The notes beneath the pieces are model-generated. The model saw only the letters and a list, made by a program, of their open reading frames with translations. It made no database searches and was not told where the DNA came from. Of a stretch of 64,000 nucleotides of DNA, positions 17,395 to 27,115 are shown in pieces. The first letter of the stretch is position 1. Each line of letters starts with the position of its first letter. The stretch spans positions 1-64,000 of the forward strand of contig NZ_VBUI01000006.1 in the NCBI RefSeq assembly GCF_005780185.1, in the 5' to 3' direction. Both the position numbers and the translations under genes were made by a program. Source of the DNA: Halomonas urmiana (lineage in GTDB: Bacteria > Pseudomonadota > Gammaproteobacteria > Pseudomonadales > Halomonadaceae).

Positions 17395-19209
17395 ATGAGC
17401 AGGGAGCGTCAGTCACGCCCACGGCGTGCAGACCACCAAGAGATTCCGCGCACCTGCGGGCAGCACCGTCTGGCCACGCCCCCCGGCGCACTCGCCGCCG
17501 GCGTCTTCGATCAGGTCGCCGAGGCGATCCTCATCACCGATGCCGAGCATGCCATCCTCGAGGTGAATCCGGCCTTCACCGCGCTGACCGGCCTGACCCG
17601 CGAGGCGGTACTCGATCAATCACCGCGAGGGCTTCTCCTCCCCGGAGCGCCCTCGGCCGGGATCGATGGGCTGTGGCGGGAGGTGGACCTCAACGGCCAC
17701 GGCAAGGCCGAGATCTCCTATCGCCATCGTGACGGGCACGCCTGCCCGGCGGTTCTCTCCATCAGTCGCGTGCGCGATGCGCATGGGGGCGTCTCCCATC
17801 ACGTCATGGTGCTCTCCGACCTGGCCGCCCTGGCCTCCTCCGGCCGGCGGGCCGGCCGTCAGGTCTACTTCGATGCCTTGACGGGCCTGCCGAACCTTCA
17901 GCTGCTGACGCAGCTGATCCAGGAGTCCCTGCAGCATGCCGCTCGCCACGGCAGCCACCTGGCGGTGTGCTCCCTCGACATCGATCACTTCAAGCGGATC
18001 AACGACCGCCAGGGCCAGGAGAGCGGCGACCTGCTGATCGCCGCCTTCGCGCAACGCATCAGCTACCTGCTGCACGGCGACGATATCCTGGCCCGGGTCG
18101 GCGGCGACGAGTTCGTGCTGCTGCTGCATCAGGGCGCCGACGACGACACCCTGGACCAGCTGCTGGCGGCCATCCGCCGCCCGCTCTTCCTCAAGGGGCG
18201 TTGCGTGCAGGTCACGGCCAGCCTGGGCGTGACCTTCTATCCCCAGGACGACGAGGACGGCGACGTGCTGCTGCGCCACGCCACCCAGGCGATGCATCGC
18301 GCCAAGCAGCAGGGCCGCGACACCTATCATGTCTTCGATACCGGCCTCGACCGCCAGATCCAGGCGCGGGAGGCCTATCGTCAGCGCTTCGCCGTCGCCC
18401 TGGCGCAGGGCGAGCTGACGCTGCACTACCAGCCTCAGGTGGACATGTTCGGCGGTGACGTCATCGGCGCGGAGGCCCTGGTGCGCTGGCAGCATCCGGA
18501 ACGGGGTACGCTCGCGCCCGGCTGCTTCCTGCCGGTCATCGAGGGCACGGCGCTCGAGATCGAGCTCGGGGAGTGGGTCATCGAGGCCACGCTGGGGCAG
18601 TTGCGGACGTGGCGAGCGGCGGGCCTCGAGCTGGCGGTGCACGTCAACATCAGTCCCGCGCATCTGCTCAGCGGCCGATTCGCCGAGCGGCTGGAGTGGC
18701 TGTTGAACCGCTTCCCCGAGGTGCCCTCGCGGCTGCTCAAGCTGGAGGTGCTGGAGAGCGCCGCCATGCATGACATGCAGGCGGCCCTGTCGGTCATGCG
18801 CCAGTGCCAGGCGCTGGGCATCGACTTCGCCATCGACGACTTCGGCACCGGCTACTCTTCCCTGACGCATCTGCGTCAGCTACCGGTGGATCTGATCAAG
18901 ATCGATCAGAGCTTCGTGCGCGGCATGCTCACCGATCCCGACGACATGGCCATCGTCGAAAGCGTCATCTTCATGGCCAATCGCTTCCGGCGGCCGATGC
19001 TCGCCGAAGGCGTCGAGACCCTGGAGCACGCCCGGGCCCTGCTGGCATTGGGCTGTACTCGCGTGCAGGGCTACGGCATCGCTCGGCCGATGCCGGCCGA
19101 GCGCTTCCCCGGCTGGCTGCAGGAGTGGCCGGGCCGTCACGAATGGTCGGCCCTGGCCATGCACCTGACCGGGCCGTCGGGCCCGCCTTCGTCGCTCGAG
19201 ACGAAATGA
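17395..19209 (+). CDS. PAS-GGDEF-EAL bifunctional c-di-GMP protein
   Basis: 604 aa, predicted soluble. One PAS domain (about 35-145), GGDEF domain with intact GGDEF at 236-240 but HGDD in place of the RxxD I-site, and an EAL phosphodiesterase domain from about 335 with EAL at 360-362. Downstream EAL-domain motifs are present: HVNIS, DDFGTGYSS followed by LIKIDQSFV, and AEGVET. Both activities are possible by sequence. It starts 60 bases after the preceding cyclase. Confidence 0.92.
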   Translation: MSRERQSRPRRADHQEIPRTCGQHRLATPPGALAAGVFDQVAEAILITDAEHAILEVNPAFTALTGLTREAVLDQSPRGLLLPGAPSAGIDGLWREVDLNGHGKAEISYRHRDGHACPAVLSISRVRDAHGGVSHHVMVLSDLAALASSGRRAGRQVYFDALTGLPNLQLLTQLIQESLQHAARHGSHLAVCSLDIDHFKRINDRQGQESGDLLIAAFAQRISYLLHGDDILARVGGDEFVLLLHQGADDDTLDQLLAAIRRPLFLKGRCVQVTASLGVTFYPQDDEDGDVLLRHATQAMHRAKQQGRDTYHVFDTGLDRQIQAREAYRQRFAVALAQGELTLHYQPQVDMFGGDVIGAEALVRWQHPERGTLAPGCFLPVIEGTALEIELGEWVIEATLGQLRTWRAAGLELAVHVNISPAHLLSGRFAERLEWLLNRFPEVPSRLLKLEVLESAAMHDMQAALSVMRQCQALGIDFAIDDFGTGYSSLTHLRQLPVDLIKIDQSFVRGMLTDPDDMAIVESVIFMANRFRRPMLAEGVETLEHARALLALGCTRVQGYGIARPMPAERFPGWLQEWPGRHEWSALAMHLTGPSGPPSSLETK

Positions 19210-19395
19210 CCGTCCGGGCACCCGTTGCCATGGTTGGCCGGGCGCCGGTACCGTCGATGCATTGATCTGCCTCAAGACACGGGCGCAGCTTGCGCTTTTG
19301 CATGGTGACCAAGGCGATTAAATTACGTCACTTCTTCTTGATGCTTGCCGGGCGTTCTCCCGGCACGTTGTCCCCAGGAGCGAAAGCGAAATCCC

Positions 19396-21912
19396 ATGAC
19401 GCAAGAGCTCCTCGTCGAGCGCATCATGAACACCGGCCTTCTGACCTGCGCGCCGGAGACGCCACTGTGCGAGGCCGCGGCCCGCATGGCCGAACGGCGT
19501 ATTAGCGCGATGCTGGTGGTGCGTGGCGAACTGGCGGTCGGCATCTGGACCGAGCACGATAGCCTGTTCGTCGACTTCACCGAGCCCGAGGCCGTCAGGC
19601 TGCCCATCGAGCGGGTGATGAGTCGGCCGGTGGCCACGATCCATCTGACCACCCCAGTCGGCGAGGCCGCCCTGCGCTTCAGCGCCGAGCGGCGGCGCCA
19701 CCTGCTGGTGGTGGACGATGCCGGCCGCCCGAAGGGCATCCTCTCCCAGACCGATATGGCCCTCAACCAGGGCCTAGAGCCCTACCTGCGCCTGCGCGAG
19801 GTGGGCAGTGCGATGCGACAGCGTCCCCTGCTGCTGGCGGGCAAGCTGTCGCTGAACGAGGCCGCGCAGCGCATGGGCCGCAACGGCTGCGACGCCGCCG
19901 TGGTGAAATGCGATGACGGCGAGCTCGGCATCCTCACCGAGCGCGACCTGGTGCGCTTCGTCGCCCACCATCCGGGCGCCACCGCCGTGGGGGAGCTCGC
20001 CAGCCGGCCGCTGCTGACGATCGGTGTCGAGGAGGCGCTGATCCACGCCCGGGATCTCTTGATCGACCGGCGTGTGCGCCACCTGGGCGTGCTCGACGGC
20101 GAGGATGAAGTCGTCGGCCTGTTGGGGTTCCAGGACCTGCTGGCCGGCGCCGACCACCTCTACCTGGAGGACCTGCGCGAGGCCCTGGAGCAGCGCGACC
20201 AGGCCCTGTCCCAGTCGCGACGCAACCTGCAGCTGGCGGAGCGGGTGATCGACTCCTCCCTGGAGGGCATCATCATCACCGATGCCCAGACCCGCATCGA
20301 GTTCGTCAATCCGGCCTTCACGCACCTGACCGGCTACAGCCTGGAGGAGGCGGCGGGGCGCACGCCGGCGCTGCTCTCCTCGGGGCGTCACGATGCCGAC
20401 TTCTACCGCCAGATGTGGCAGACCCTGCAGGAGCACGGCTACTGGCGCGGCGAGATATGGAACCGGCGCAAGAGCGGCCAGCTCTATCTGGAGCTGCTGA
20501 CCATCACCGCCATCCAGAACGACCAGGGCGAGGTCAGCAACTACGCGGCGCTGTTCAGCGACATCACCCATGTCCGCGAGAACGAGGAGCAGGTGCGCCG
20601 CTTGGCCTACTACGATCCCCTGACCCGGCTGCCCAACCGACGCCTGCTGGAGGACCGCCTGGCGCTGGCGGTCCGCCATGCCCGCCGCCAGCAGCAGCGC
20701 CTGGCGGTGATCTTCCTCGATCTCGATCACTTCAAGCAGGTCAACGACGCCCTCGGCCACGCCGTGGGCGACGAGCTGCTGCTCAAGGTCTCTCAGCGGC
20801 TGCGCGCCCAGCTGCGCGAGGACGACACCCTGGCCCGCCAGGGCGGCGACGAGTTCATCGTGCTGCTCAACGAGATCGAGGAGATCGAGGAGGTCGAGGA
20901 GGTCACCCGGGTAGCGCGCCGGCTCGTCGAGTCGGTGAGCTCCCCCTTCGAGATCGGCGGGCAGGTCTTTCGCGTCGGCTGCAGCCTGGGGATCAGCCTC
21001 TACCCGGACGACGGCACCCAGGTCGAGACCCTGGTGCGCCAGGCCGATGCCGCCATGTACCGCGCCAAGCAGGAGGGTCGCAACACCTACCGGCTGTTCC
21101 GCGCCGAGATGCATCGCCAGGATCGCGGCCGCCTCGAGCTGGAAACGGCGCTGCGCAACACCGCCGAGACCGGTGAGGGGCTCGGGGTGCACTACCAGCC
21201 GCTCTTCGACCGCGACAGCGGCGAGGTGCATGGCGCCGAGGCCCTGCTGCGCTGGCATCATCCGACGCTGGGTCATGTCTCCCCCGGCGACTTCATCCCC
21301 CTCGCCGAGCGCTCGGGGCTGATCCTGCCGCTGGGCGAGCGGCTGATGCACCTGGTGGCCGCCCAGCTGCGCGACTGGCTGTCCGCCGGCCTCGCGCCGC
21401 CGCGGGTCGCCGTCAACCTCTCGGCGCGCCAGTTCTGGCAGAGCGACCTGGTGACCCAGGTGCGTGAGCTCCACGCCGCCTATGACCTGCCGCCGGGCCA
21501 GATCGGCTTCGAGCTCACCGAGAGCATCCTGCTCGACAAGCAGCAGGAGGCGATCCATACCCTGCAGGCGCTGTGCGACCTGGGCTGTCGCGTCGCCATC
21601 GACGACTTCGGCACCGGCTACTCGTCGCTGAGCTATCTGCAGGAGCTGCCGGTGACCACCCTCAAGATCGACCGCAGCTTCATCCAGAAGCTCGGCGAGA
21701 GCCGCGGCAGCTCGGCCATCGTGGCCGCGGTGACGGGCCTGGCCAAGGAGCTCGGCCTGCGCGTGGTGGCCGAGGGCGTGGAGACCGAGGCTCAGCTGCA
21801 GGCGCTCTCCCGCTACCACGTCAACCTGATCCAGGGGTTTCTCACCGGCCGCCCGCTCGAGGCCGCCACCTTCGCCGCGCGCTATCTGGTTCGCGACGGC
21901 GCACCGGGCTGA
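19396..21912 (+). CDS. CBS-CBS-PAS-GGDEF-EAL bifunctional c-di-GMP protein
   Basis: 838 aa, soluble. The N-terminal about 260 residues form two CBS-pair (Bateman) modules (VERIMNTGLLTCAPETPLCE through LLGFQDLLAGADHLY), normally adenosine-nucleotide or ion sensors. Then come a PAS domain (about 280-395), GGDEF with motif at 483-487 and an I-site REDD, and EAL with EAL at 615-617, ELTES, DDFGTGYSS and AEGVETEAQ intact. The start at 19396 is chosen because CAGGAGCG lies upstream and the CBS module begins just after; an in-frame ATG at 19345 lacks an RBS. Confidence 0.92.
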   Translation: MTQELLVERIMNTGLLTCAPETPLCEAAARMAERRISAMLVVRGELAVGIWTEHDSLFVDFTEPEAVRLPIERVMSRPVATIHLTTPVGEAALRFSAERRRHLLVVDDAGRPKGILSQTDMALNQGLEPYLRLREVGSAMRQRPLLLAGKLSLNEAAQRMGRNGCDAAVVKCDDGELGILTERDLVRFVAHHPGATAVGELASRPLLTIGVEEALIHARDLLIDRRVRHLGVLDGEDEVVGLLGFQDLLAGADHLYLEDLREALEQRDQALSQSRRNLQLAERVIDSSLEGIIITDAQTRIEFVNPAFTHLTGYSLEEAAGRTPALLSSGRHDADFYRQMWQTLQEHGYWRGEIWNRRKSGQLYLELLTITAIQNDQGEVSNYAALFSDITHVRENEEQVRRLAYYDPLTRLPNRRLLEDRLALAVRHARRQQQRLAVIFLDLDHFKQVNDALGHAVGDELLLKVSQRLRAQLREDDTLARQGGDEFIVLLNEIEEIEEVEEVTRVARRLVESVSSPFEIGGQVFRVGCSLGISLYPDDGTQVETLVRQADAAMYRAKQEGRNTYRLFRAEMHRQDRGRLELETALRNTAETGEGLGVHYQPLFDRDSGEVHGAEALLRWHHPTLGHVSPGDFIPLAERSGLILPLGERLMHLVAAQLRDWLSAGLAPPRVAVNLSARQFWQSDLVTQVRELHAAYDLPPGQIGFELTESILLDKQQEAIHTLQALCDLGCRVAIDDFGTGYSSLSYLQELPVTTLKIDRSFIQKLGESRGSSAIVAAVTGLAKELGLRVVAEGVETEAQLQALSRYHVNLIQGFLTGRPLEAATFAARYLVRDGAPG

Positions 21913-22008
21913 GTGCCCACGCCGTCGCCATCGGGATGTCATAAATCGTTGATATAAAGAGGGTCAGGTCGCCTGACGGCCGCCCGACCCACAGCGACAG
22001 GACTTCCG

Positions 22009-22119
22009 ATGCGACTGCTCGATCGACTGACCATTCGGCTTAGCTGGAGCCTGGTGCGGATCGCCTCTAGCGCGCGTGAGCCGCGTGCCGTCCAGGCCCC
22101 AATGGCGCAGTCCGACTGA
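22009..22119 (+). pseudogene. 36-codon ORF, possible chemoreceptor N-terminal remnant or leader
   Basis: A short frame, MRLLDRLTIRLSWSLVRIAS and 16 more residues, ending in TGA that overlaps the downstream ATG at 22119 (TGATGA). The first 16 residues look like the start of a methyl-accepting chemotaxis protein, where LTIRxSLxLV leads into the first membrane helix, but the helix is absent. Either a remnant of a deleted receptor or a small leader coupled to the next gene. Weak AGGAC Shine-Dalgarno. Confidence 0.3.
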
Positions 22120-22133
22120 TGAGAGAGGGCGCG

Positions 22134-23918
22134 ATGCACGAGACCGCCGCCGCCCCGGGCAGTGCCGCCGATGCGATGCTCGATCGCGAGGCCCGGGAGC
22201 TCGACCGCATCCTGCGCGAGGAGGCCATCACGCCGCTCTTCCAGCCGATCGTCGATGCCGGCTGTCAGGGAATCTTCGGCTACGAGGCGCTGTCGCGTGG
22301 GCCGTCGGGCTCGCCGCTGCACTCGCCGGTGACGCTGTTCGATACGGCGCGGCTGACCGGCCGCCTGGTCGAGCTCGACCTGCTGTGCCGACGCCTGGCC
22401 ATCGAGGCCTTCGCCGCCCTGGACCTGTCGGGGCGGCTCTTCCTCAACGTCATGCCGACCTCGCTGCTCGAGGAGGACTTCCGCGAGGGGCTCACCCGCG
22501 CCTTCCTCGCCGGCGTCGGGCTGTCGCCGGAGCGGGTGGTGATCGAGCTCACCGAGCACCTGCCGATCCACGACTACGCGCTGATGCGCCAGGCCGTGGA
22601 TCACTATCGGCGTATGGGCTTCCAGGTGGCCCTCGACGACCTGGGGGCCGGCTACTCCAGCCTGCGCCACTGGGCCGAGCTGCGCCCCGACTTCGTCAAG
22701 GTCGATCGCCACTTCGTCCAGGAGGTCGACCGCGACCCCGGCAAGGGACAGTTCCTGCATTCGCTGCTCGAGGTGTCGCGCAGCCTGGGCTGCCGCGTCA
22801 TCGCCGAGGGCATCGAGACCGCCGGCGAGCAGCGCTGCCTGTGGGGCATGAACTGCGTGCTGATGCAGGGCTACCACTTCGCGCGACCCGCTCGCCAGCC
22901 GCCGCGCCGGCTCGAGCAGCCCGCGCCGACGCCCGCGGCGGTGTCGGGCTCCTTCGGCGCCAGCGCCGCGATGCTCTGCCGCCACCTGGCGCCGGTGGCC
23001 CAGGGCACGCCGGTGCCCGAGGTGGTGGCGCGCTTTCGCGACGATCCCGGCCTGCGCTGCCTGGCGGTGCTGGATGCCGAGCAGCGCCCAGTGGGCATGG
23101 TGCGCCAGCACGCCTTCCTGTCGCTGTTCACCAACCCCTTCAGCCACTCCCTGCACGCCCGGCGCCCCATCGATGCGGTGATGGATCGGCGCATGCGCCT
23201 CGCCGAGGAGTCGATGCCGCTGGAGGCGCTCAGCCGCCACATTACCGGTTCGACCCAGGGGGGCCAGGACGACTTCGTCATCGTCGATGCCGACGGGCGC
23301 TATCGTGGACTGGGCCTGGTCATCGACCTGCTGCGCGAGATTACCGCCCTGCAGGTACGCAGCGCCCGCCAGGCTAACCCGCTCACCGGGCTGCCCGGCA
23401 ACGAGGCGATCAACGACACCCTGGCGGCGCGGCTGGCCGACGATGCGCCCTTTGTCGCGGTCTATGCCGACCTGGATCGCTTCAAGGCCTATAACGACAG
23501 CTACGGCTATGCCCAGGGGGATCAGGTGATCCTGGCGGTGGGGCGCCTGTTGCAGGAGGCGGTCGGCGAGGCGGGCTTCGTCGGCCACGTGGGCGGCGAC
23601 GACTTCATGCTGGTGCTCGACCCCGAGGGCGCCCGGGCGAGCTGCGAGGCGATCCTTGCGCGCTTCGCGCGCTTCATCCCGACCTTCTATGACCAGGCGC
23701 ATCGCCGGGCCGGTGGACTCTCCGGGCGCGATCGTGACCACTGCGAAGCGAGGGTGCCGCTGATGACGCTCTCGATGGCCGCCTACCCGGTGGCGAGCGG
23801 CTCGGGACTGACCGCGATGGAAATCGCCAACGTCCTCGCCGAGCTCAAGGGGCAGGCCAAGCGTCAGGCCGGCAATAGCCTGTTTGTCGATCGGCGCGGG
23901 GACGGGATCATGCGCTGA
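22134..23918 (+). CDS. EAL-CBS-GGDEF protein
   Basis: 594 aa from the ATG at 22134, preferred over 22119 because GAGAGAGGG lies six bases upstream of it. Reverse domain order: N-terminal EAL domain with EAL at 51-53, ELTEH, DDLGAGYSS (a variant of DDFGTGYSS), FVKVDRHFV and AEGIET. A CBS pair spans about 265-405 and a C-terminal GGDEF domain carries GGDDF at 487-491 and YADLDRFKAYND. The metal and GTP residues of GGDEF appear present. No RxxD I-site was seen. Likely a phosphodiesterase modulated by nucleotide-binding CBS and by the GGDEF domain. Confidence 0.9.
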   Translation: MHETAAAPGSAADAMLDREARELDRILREEAITPLFQPIVDAGCQGIFGYEALSRGPSGSPLHSPVTLFDTARLTGRLVELDLLCRRLAIEAFAALDLSGRLFLNVMPTSLLEEDFREGLTRAFLAGVGLSPERVVIELTEHLPIHDYALMRQAVDHYRRMGFQVALDDLGAGYSSLRHWAELRPDFVKVDRHFVQEVDRDPGKGQFLHSLLEVSRSLGCRVIAEGIETAGEQRCLWGMNCVLMQGYHFARPARQPPRRLEQPAPTPAAVSGSFGASAAMLCRHLAPVAQGTPVPEVVARFRDDPGLRCLAVLDAEQRPVGMVRQHAFLSLFTNPFSHSLHARRPIDAVMDRRMRLAEESMPLEALSRHITGSTQGGQDDFVIVDADGRYRGLGLVIDLLREITALQVRSARQANPLTGLPGNEAINDTLAARLADDAPFVAVYADLDRFKAYNDSYGYAQGDQVILAVGRLLQEAVGEAGFVGHVGGDDFMLVLDPEGARASCEAILARFARFIPTFYDQAHRRAGGLSGRDRDHCEARVPLMTLSMAAYPVASGSGLTAMEIANVLAELKGQAKRQAGNSLFVDRRGDGIMR

Positions 23919-25890
23919 TCACGGCGTTGCGTCCCTGCGACTTGGCGCGATAGCTCGCGGCATCGGCGCGTCGCAGCGCATCCTCCACGGCCTGGTCGCC
24001 GCGCTGGAAGGTGCTCACGCCGATGCTGACGGTGACCCGCCAGGTCCTGCCGTGCTGCTCGAGGCCGTTGGCCTCGATCCGGGCCCGCAGCGCCTCGGCG
24101 ATGCGCATGGCCCGGGGCCACTCGCAGCCCGGCAGCAGCATGGCGAACTCGTCGCCGCCCTGGCGGGCGGCGTGGTCGCTGCTGCGCGTCACGGCCCCCA
24201 TCGCGTCGGCCACCTGACGCAGCATGCTGTCGCCCAGGGCATGGCCGCCCTCGTCGTTGATGGGCTTGAAGTGATCCAGATCGAACAGCAGCAGCGCCGA
24301 GGGGGTGTCGGCCTTCTCCCAGGCGGCGAAGGCCTCCTCCAGGCGGCGCTCGAAGCCGCGGCGGTTGAGCAGGCCGGTCAGCGGGTCGTGCTCCGCCTCC
24401 CAGCGGCGCAGCGCGTCCTCATGCTGGCGCTGGGTGATGTCGCGCACGGCGCCCACCAGGCCGATGAATTCGCCCTCCACGTGGATCGCATTGGTATGCA
24501 CGTCGAGCCACAGCGTCTCGCCGTGCTCGTCGATGTAGCGGAACTGGCGCACGACGTCCTGATGCTCGAGCAGGCTGGCTCGCCAGGCCTCGACCATCGG
24601 CGTGCGATCCGCTTCATGGATGCGCTGCGCCCAGGCCGTGAGGCGGATCGGCGGGGTGATGTTAAGCAGCTCCTTGAGCGTCTCGTTGACGAAGGTCAGC
24701 CGGCCGCGAGTGTCGGTCACGAACATGCCTTGGGGGGAGGCGTCGAGGATGCCCCTCAGGAAGGCCTCGCGCTGCTGAAGGTCACCGAGGCTCTGCAGCC
24801 GCTGCTGTTCCAGCTCGTTGAAGATATCGACGACGCGGCGCAGCTCCGTCATCCGAGTGGGAATCACCAGCTCGCGCCGGCGACCGAGGCTCAGCTCCTT
24901 GATCTGCTGCGCCAGGCGCGTCAGCGGTCGCAGGGTCAGCCAGATCAGCGCGCCCATCAGCGGCAGCAGCAGGCCAAGAGCCCACCAGGCCCGCTGCGTG
25001 ATGCGCTTCATCACGCTGGCCAGGGGCGCATAGGCCTGCTCCATGGGCAGATAGATACCCACCACCCAGTCGGCGGGCCAGATCTGACGATAGGCCTTGA
25101 GAGTCTCGCCGTCCTGGCCGGTCTCCTCGAGGGTCTCGCCCTCCCAGCCCAGCAGGGCGAGGTCGAGCCCGGGGTCGTTCAGCGCGGCAACGGAGCCCGG
25201 TCGGTCATCGCGCTGCTCGGGATGATAGAGCAGCCGGCCTGAGGCCGTGGCCACCACCACGTGGCCGGCATCGCCGAGCCGCAGGCGCTTGAAGTCCTCG
25301 AACAGCTCGCTGCGCTCGATCTCCACCAGCCCCCCGAGGAAACCGGCGTAGCGGCCCTGGGCGTCACGGCGGGGGACCAGCATCATCACCATCGGCTTGC
25401 CGGAGACGATGCCGATGAAGGGGTCGCTGACGTGGGGCCGCTGCACGTGGCGCATGAAGCGGGCGTAGGCCCGATGGCTGATATCGAGGCCGTTGCGCCC
25501 CGCCAGTCCCGGCCAGTTATCGACGACGGTGTTCTGGGCATCGACCAGCACCAGCCCTTCGAAGAGGGTCAGCAACTCGTCGTGGCCGCCCTCGGCCAGG
25601 GTGCCGGCGGTGGCGCGCGGAAACTGCTTGGCCAAGCGCTCCAGCGCCTCCAGGCGCTGCTCGATCTTCTGCGTGATGGCATTGCGCACCAGCTCCGCCT
25701 CGTAGCGCAGGTGCACGCGGTTGGACTCCTCGACCAGCAGGGTGCCGGACTGCCAGCCGAAGGCCAGCAGTATCACGCACAGCAGGGCCCACACCACCGC
25801 GACGCCCAGCAGCAGGCGTCCGCGCAGGGAAAGCAGGTGTCGCCGCAGGGCGGTGGTCAGGGATTCGAGGAAGTTCAGGTTGGCTACCAC
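23908..25890 (-). CDS. Membrane diguanylate cyclase, dCache-PAS-GGDEF
   Basis: 660 aa. TM1 about 25-48 (LLLGVAVVWALLCVILLAFG), a periplasmic double-Cache-like sensor (about 50-300), TM2 about 300-322, a HAMP-like linker, PAS (about 370-490) and GGDEF with motif at 578-582 and I-site RSSD upstream. Ligand-sensing cyclase; Cache domains of this kind often bind amino acids or carboxylates, but the ligand cannot be read here. Convergent with the EAL-CBS-GGDEF gene, the two 3' ends overlapping by 11 bases. Confidence 0.9.
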   Translation of the reverse strand: MVANLNFLESLTTALRRHLLSLRGRLLLGVAVVWALLCVILLAFGWQSGTLLVEESNRVHLRYEAELVRNAITQKIEQRLEALERLAKQFPRATAGTLAEGGHDELLTLFEGLVLVDAQNTVVDNWPGLAGRNGLDISHRAYARFMRHVQRPHVSDPFIGIVSGKPMVMMLVPRRDAQGRYAGFLGGLVEIERSELFEDFKRLRLGDAGHVVVATASGRLLYHPEQRDDRPGSVAALNDPGLDLALLGWEGETLEETGQDGETLKAYRQIWPADWVVGIYLPMEQAYAPLASVMKRITQRAWWALGLLLPLMGALIWLTLRPLTRLAQQIKELSLGRRRELVIPTRMTELRRVVDIFNELEQQRLQSLGDLQQREAFLRGILDASPQGMFVTDTRGRLTFVNETLKELLNITPPIRLTAWAQRIHEADRTPMVEAWRASLLEHQDVVRQFRYIDEHGETLWLDVHTNAIHVEGEFIGLVGAVRDITQRQHEDALRRWEAEHDPLTGLLNRRGFERRLEEAFAAWEKADTPSALLLFDLDHFKPINDEGGHALGDSMLRQVADAMGAVTRSSDHAARQGGDEFAMLLPGCEWPRAMRIAEALRARIEANGLEQHGRTWRVTVSIGVSTFQRGDQAVEDALRRADAASYRAKSQGRNAVISA

Positions 25891-26136
25891 TCAGGTTGTT
25901 GTCGTCTTCACGATCGAGACGACGTCGCTCCGGTATATCGTTCCGGCATATAGAGACGAATGTTGCCAGCCCGAGGCGCGGGCTCCAATCCCCGGTGTCA
26001 CGTTTTATTAGGCTTATCTTTTGTTTTGCGCGGCGGCGTCGAGTTTCTTGATCTCGCTTGGATCATCGCGCAACGGGAAGATGCCTCCGCTGCGCTGTTA
26101 TCATCGGGCTGTTTCCCAAAAGGCATAGCGGACATC

Positions 26137-26817
26137 ATGGCCCATCGTCGTTTTCTCGATTCTATCCCCCAAGCCCTTGAGCGCCGTCTCACGCTGCGCT
26201 TATCCACAGCGGCCATGCTGCTGTTGGCGCTCACCGGCTGCGCCATGCTGGCGCCGGCGCCGCCGGAGCGTCAGTCGAACGTCTGCGAGATCTTTCGCGA
26301 GCAGCCCGACTGGTACGACTACGCCCGGGCCTCCGAGGAGAAGTGGGGCACGCCCATCGCCACCCAGATGGCCTTCATCCAGCGGGAGTCCAGCTTTCGC
26401 AGCCACGTGAAGCCGCCGCGCCGCAAGCTGCTCGGCTTCATCCCCTGGACCCGGCCGTCGTCGGCCTACGGCTATGCCCAGGCTCAGGATCCGGTGTGGG
26501 GCGAGTACGAGGCGGACGCCGGACGGCTGTTCGCGCGGCGCACCCACATGAAGCACGCCACCGACTTCATCGGCTGGTACAACGCCCGCACCCGGCGCAT
26601 GACGGGCGTCTCCCTGCACAATCCCCGCCATCTCTACCTGGCCTACCATGAGGGGCAGGGTGGCTATCGACGCGGCTCCTGGCGCCGCAAGCCCGCCGTT
26701 CAGCGCGCAGCCAGCCAAGTCGCGCGCACCGCCGCCGGCTATCGCAGTCAGCTGGCCGCCTGCGAGGCGGAGTTCCGTTGCGACGGCCTGCTCGAGATCT
26801 GGCCCTTCTGCCGCTGA
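26137..26817 (+). CDS. Lytic transglycosylase-like lipoprotein
   Basis: 226 aa from ATG 26137. N-terminal hydrophobic segment ending in a lipobox LALTGC, so probably a lipoprotein. The mature part starts around CEIFREQPDWYDYARASEEK and contains QMAFIQRESSF, where the Glu matches the catalytic position of SLT-type transglycosylases, and AYGYAQAQDPVWGEY, the usual second motif. Such enzymes cleave peptidoglycan glycan strands. It lies alone between two c-di-GMP genes and is divergent from the Cache cyclase; a link to the signalling genes is only positional. A shorter start at 26215 is possible. Confidence 0.82.
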   Translation: MAHRRFLDSIPQALERRLTLRLSTAAMLLLALTGCAMLAPAPPERQSNVCEIFREQPDWYDYARASEEKWGTPIATQMAFIQRESSFRSHVKPPRRKLLGFIPWTRPSSAYGYAQAQDPVWGEYEADAGRLFARRTHMKHATDFIGWYNARTRRMTGVSLHNPRHLYLAYHEGQGGYRRGSWRRKPAVQRAASQVARTAAGYRSQLAACEAEFRCDGLLEIWPFCR

Positions 26818-27115
26818 TCTCCCGCCGAGGGGGCGCCCAGGCGGAACGAGCCCACCGCGTCCATCAACCCGCCGAGACGCTGCGGCGCTTGGTGACCCAC
26901 GACGGCGTGCAAGGCCACTTGCGGCTGACCTTCACCGAGGCCGGGCGCTTCTGTGCCATTCGGCGGCTCGGAGTGCCACGCCTACACCCAATGAATAAGG
27001 CCGGAGGCTGGTGCCCCAGCGCGAATCCCCTCATCCTCTGAGTCATCGGTACAGGATGACGATGGAGGACGCCACATCGGGTCAGCCGTCGCCCACGTGC
27101 AGGGAGCACACCGCC

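Noticed and set aside
26818..27115. Open frame in the gap after the lytic transglycosylase
   Set aside because: About 87 codons with no recognisable family, no Shine-Dalgarno and composition like shadow frames. It probably only reflects high GC content.
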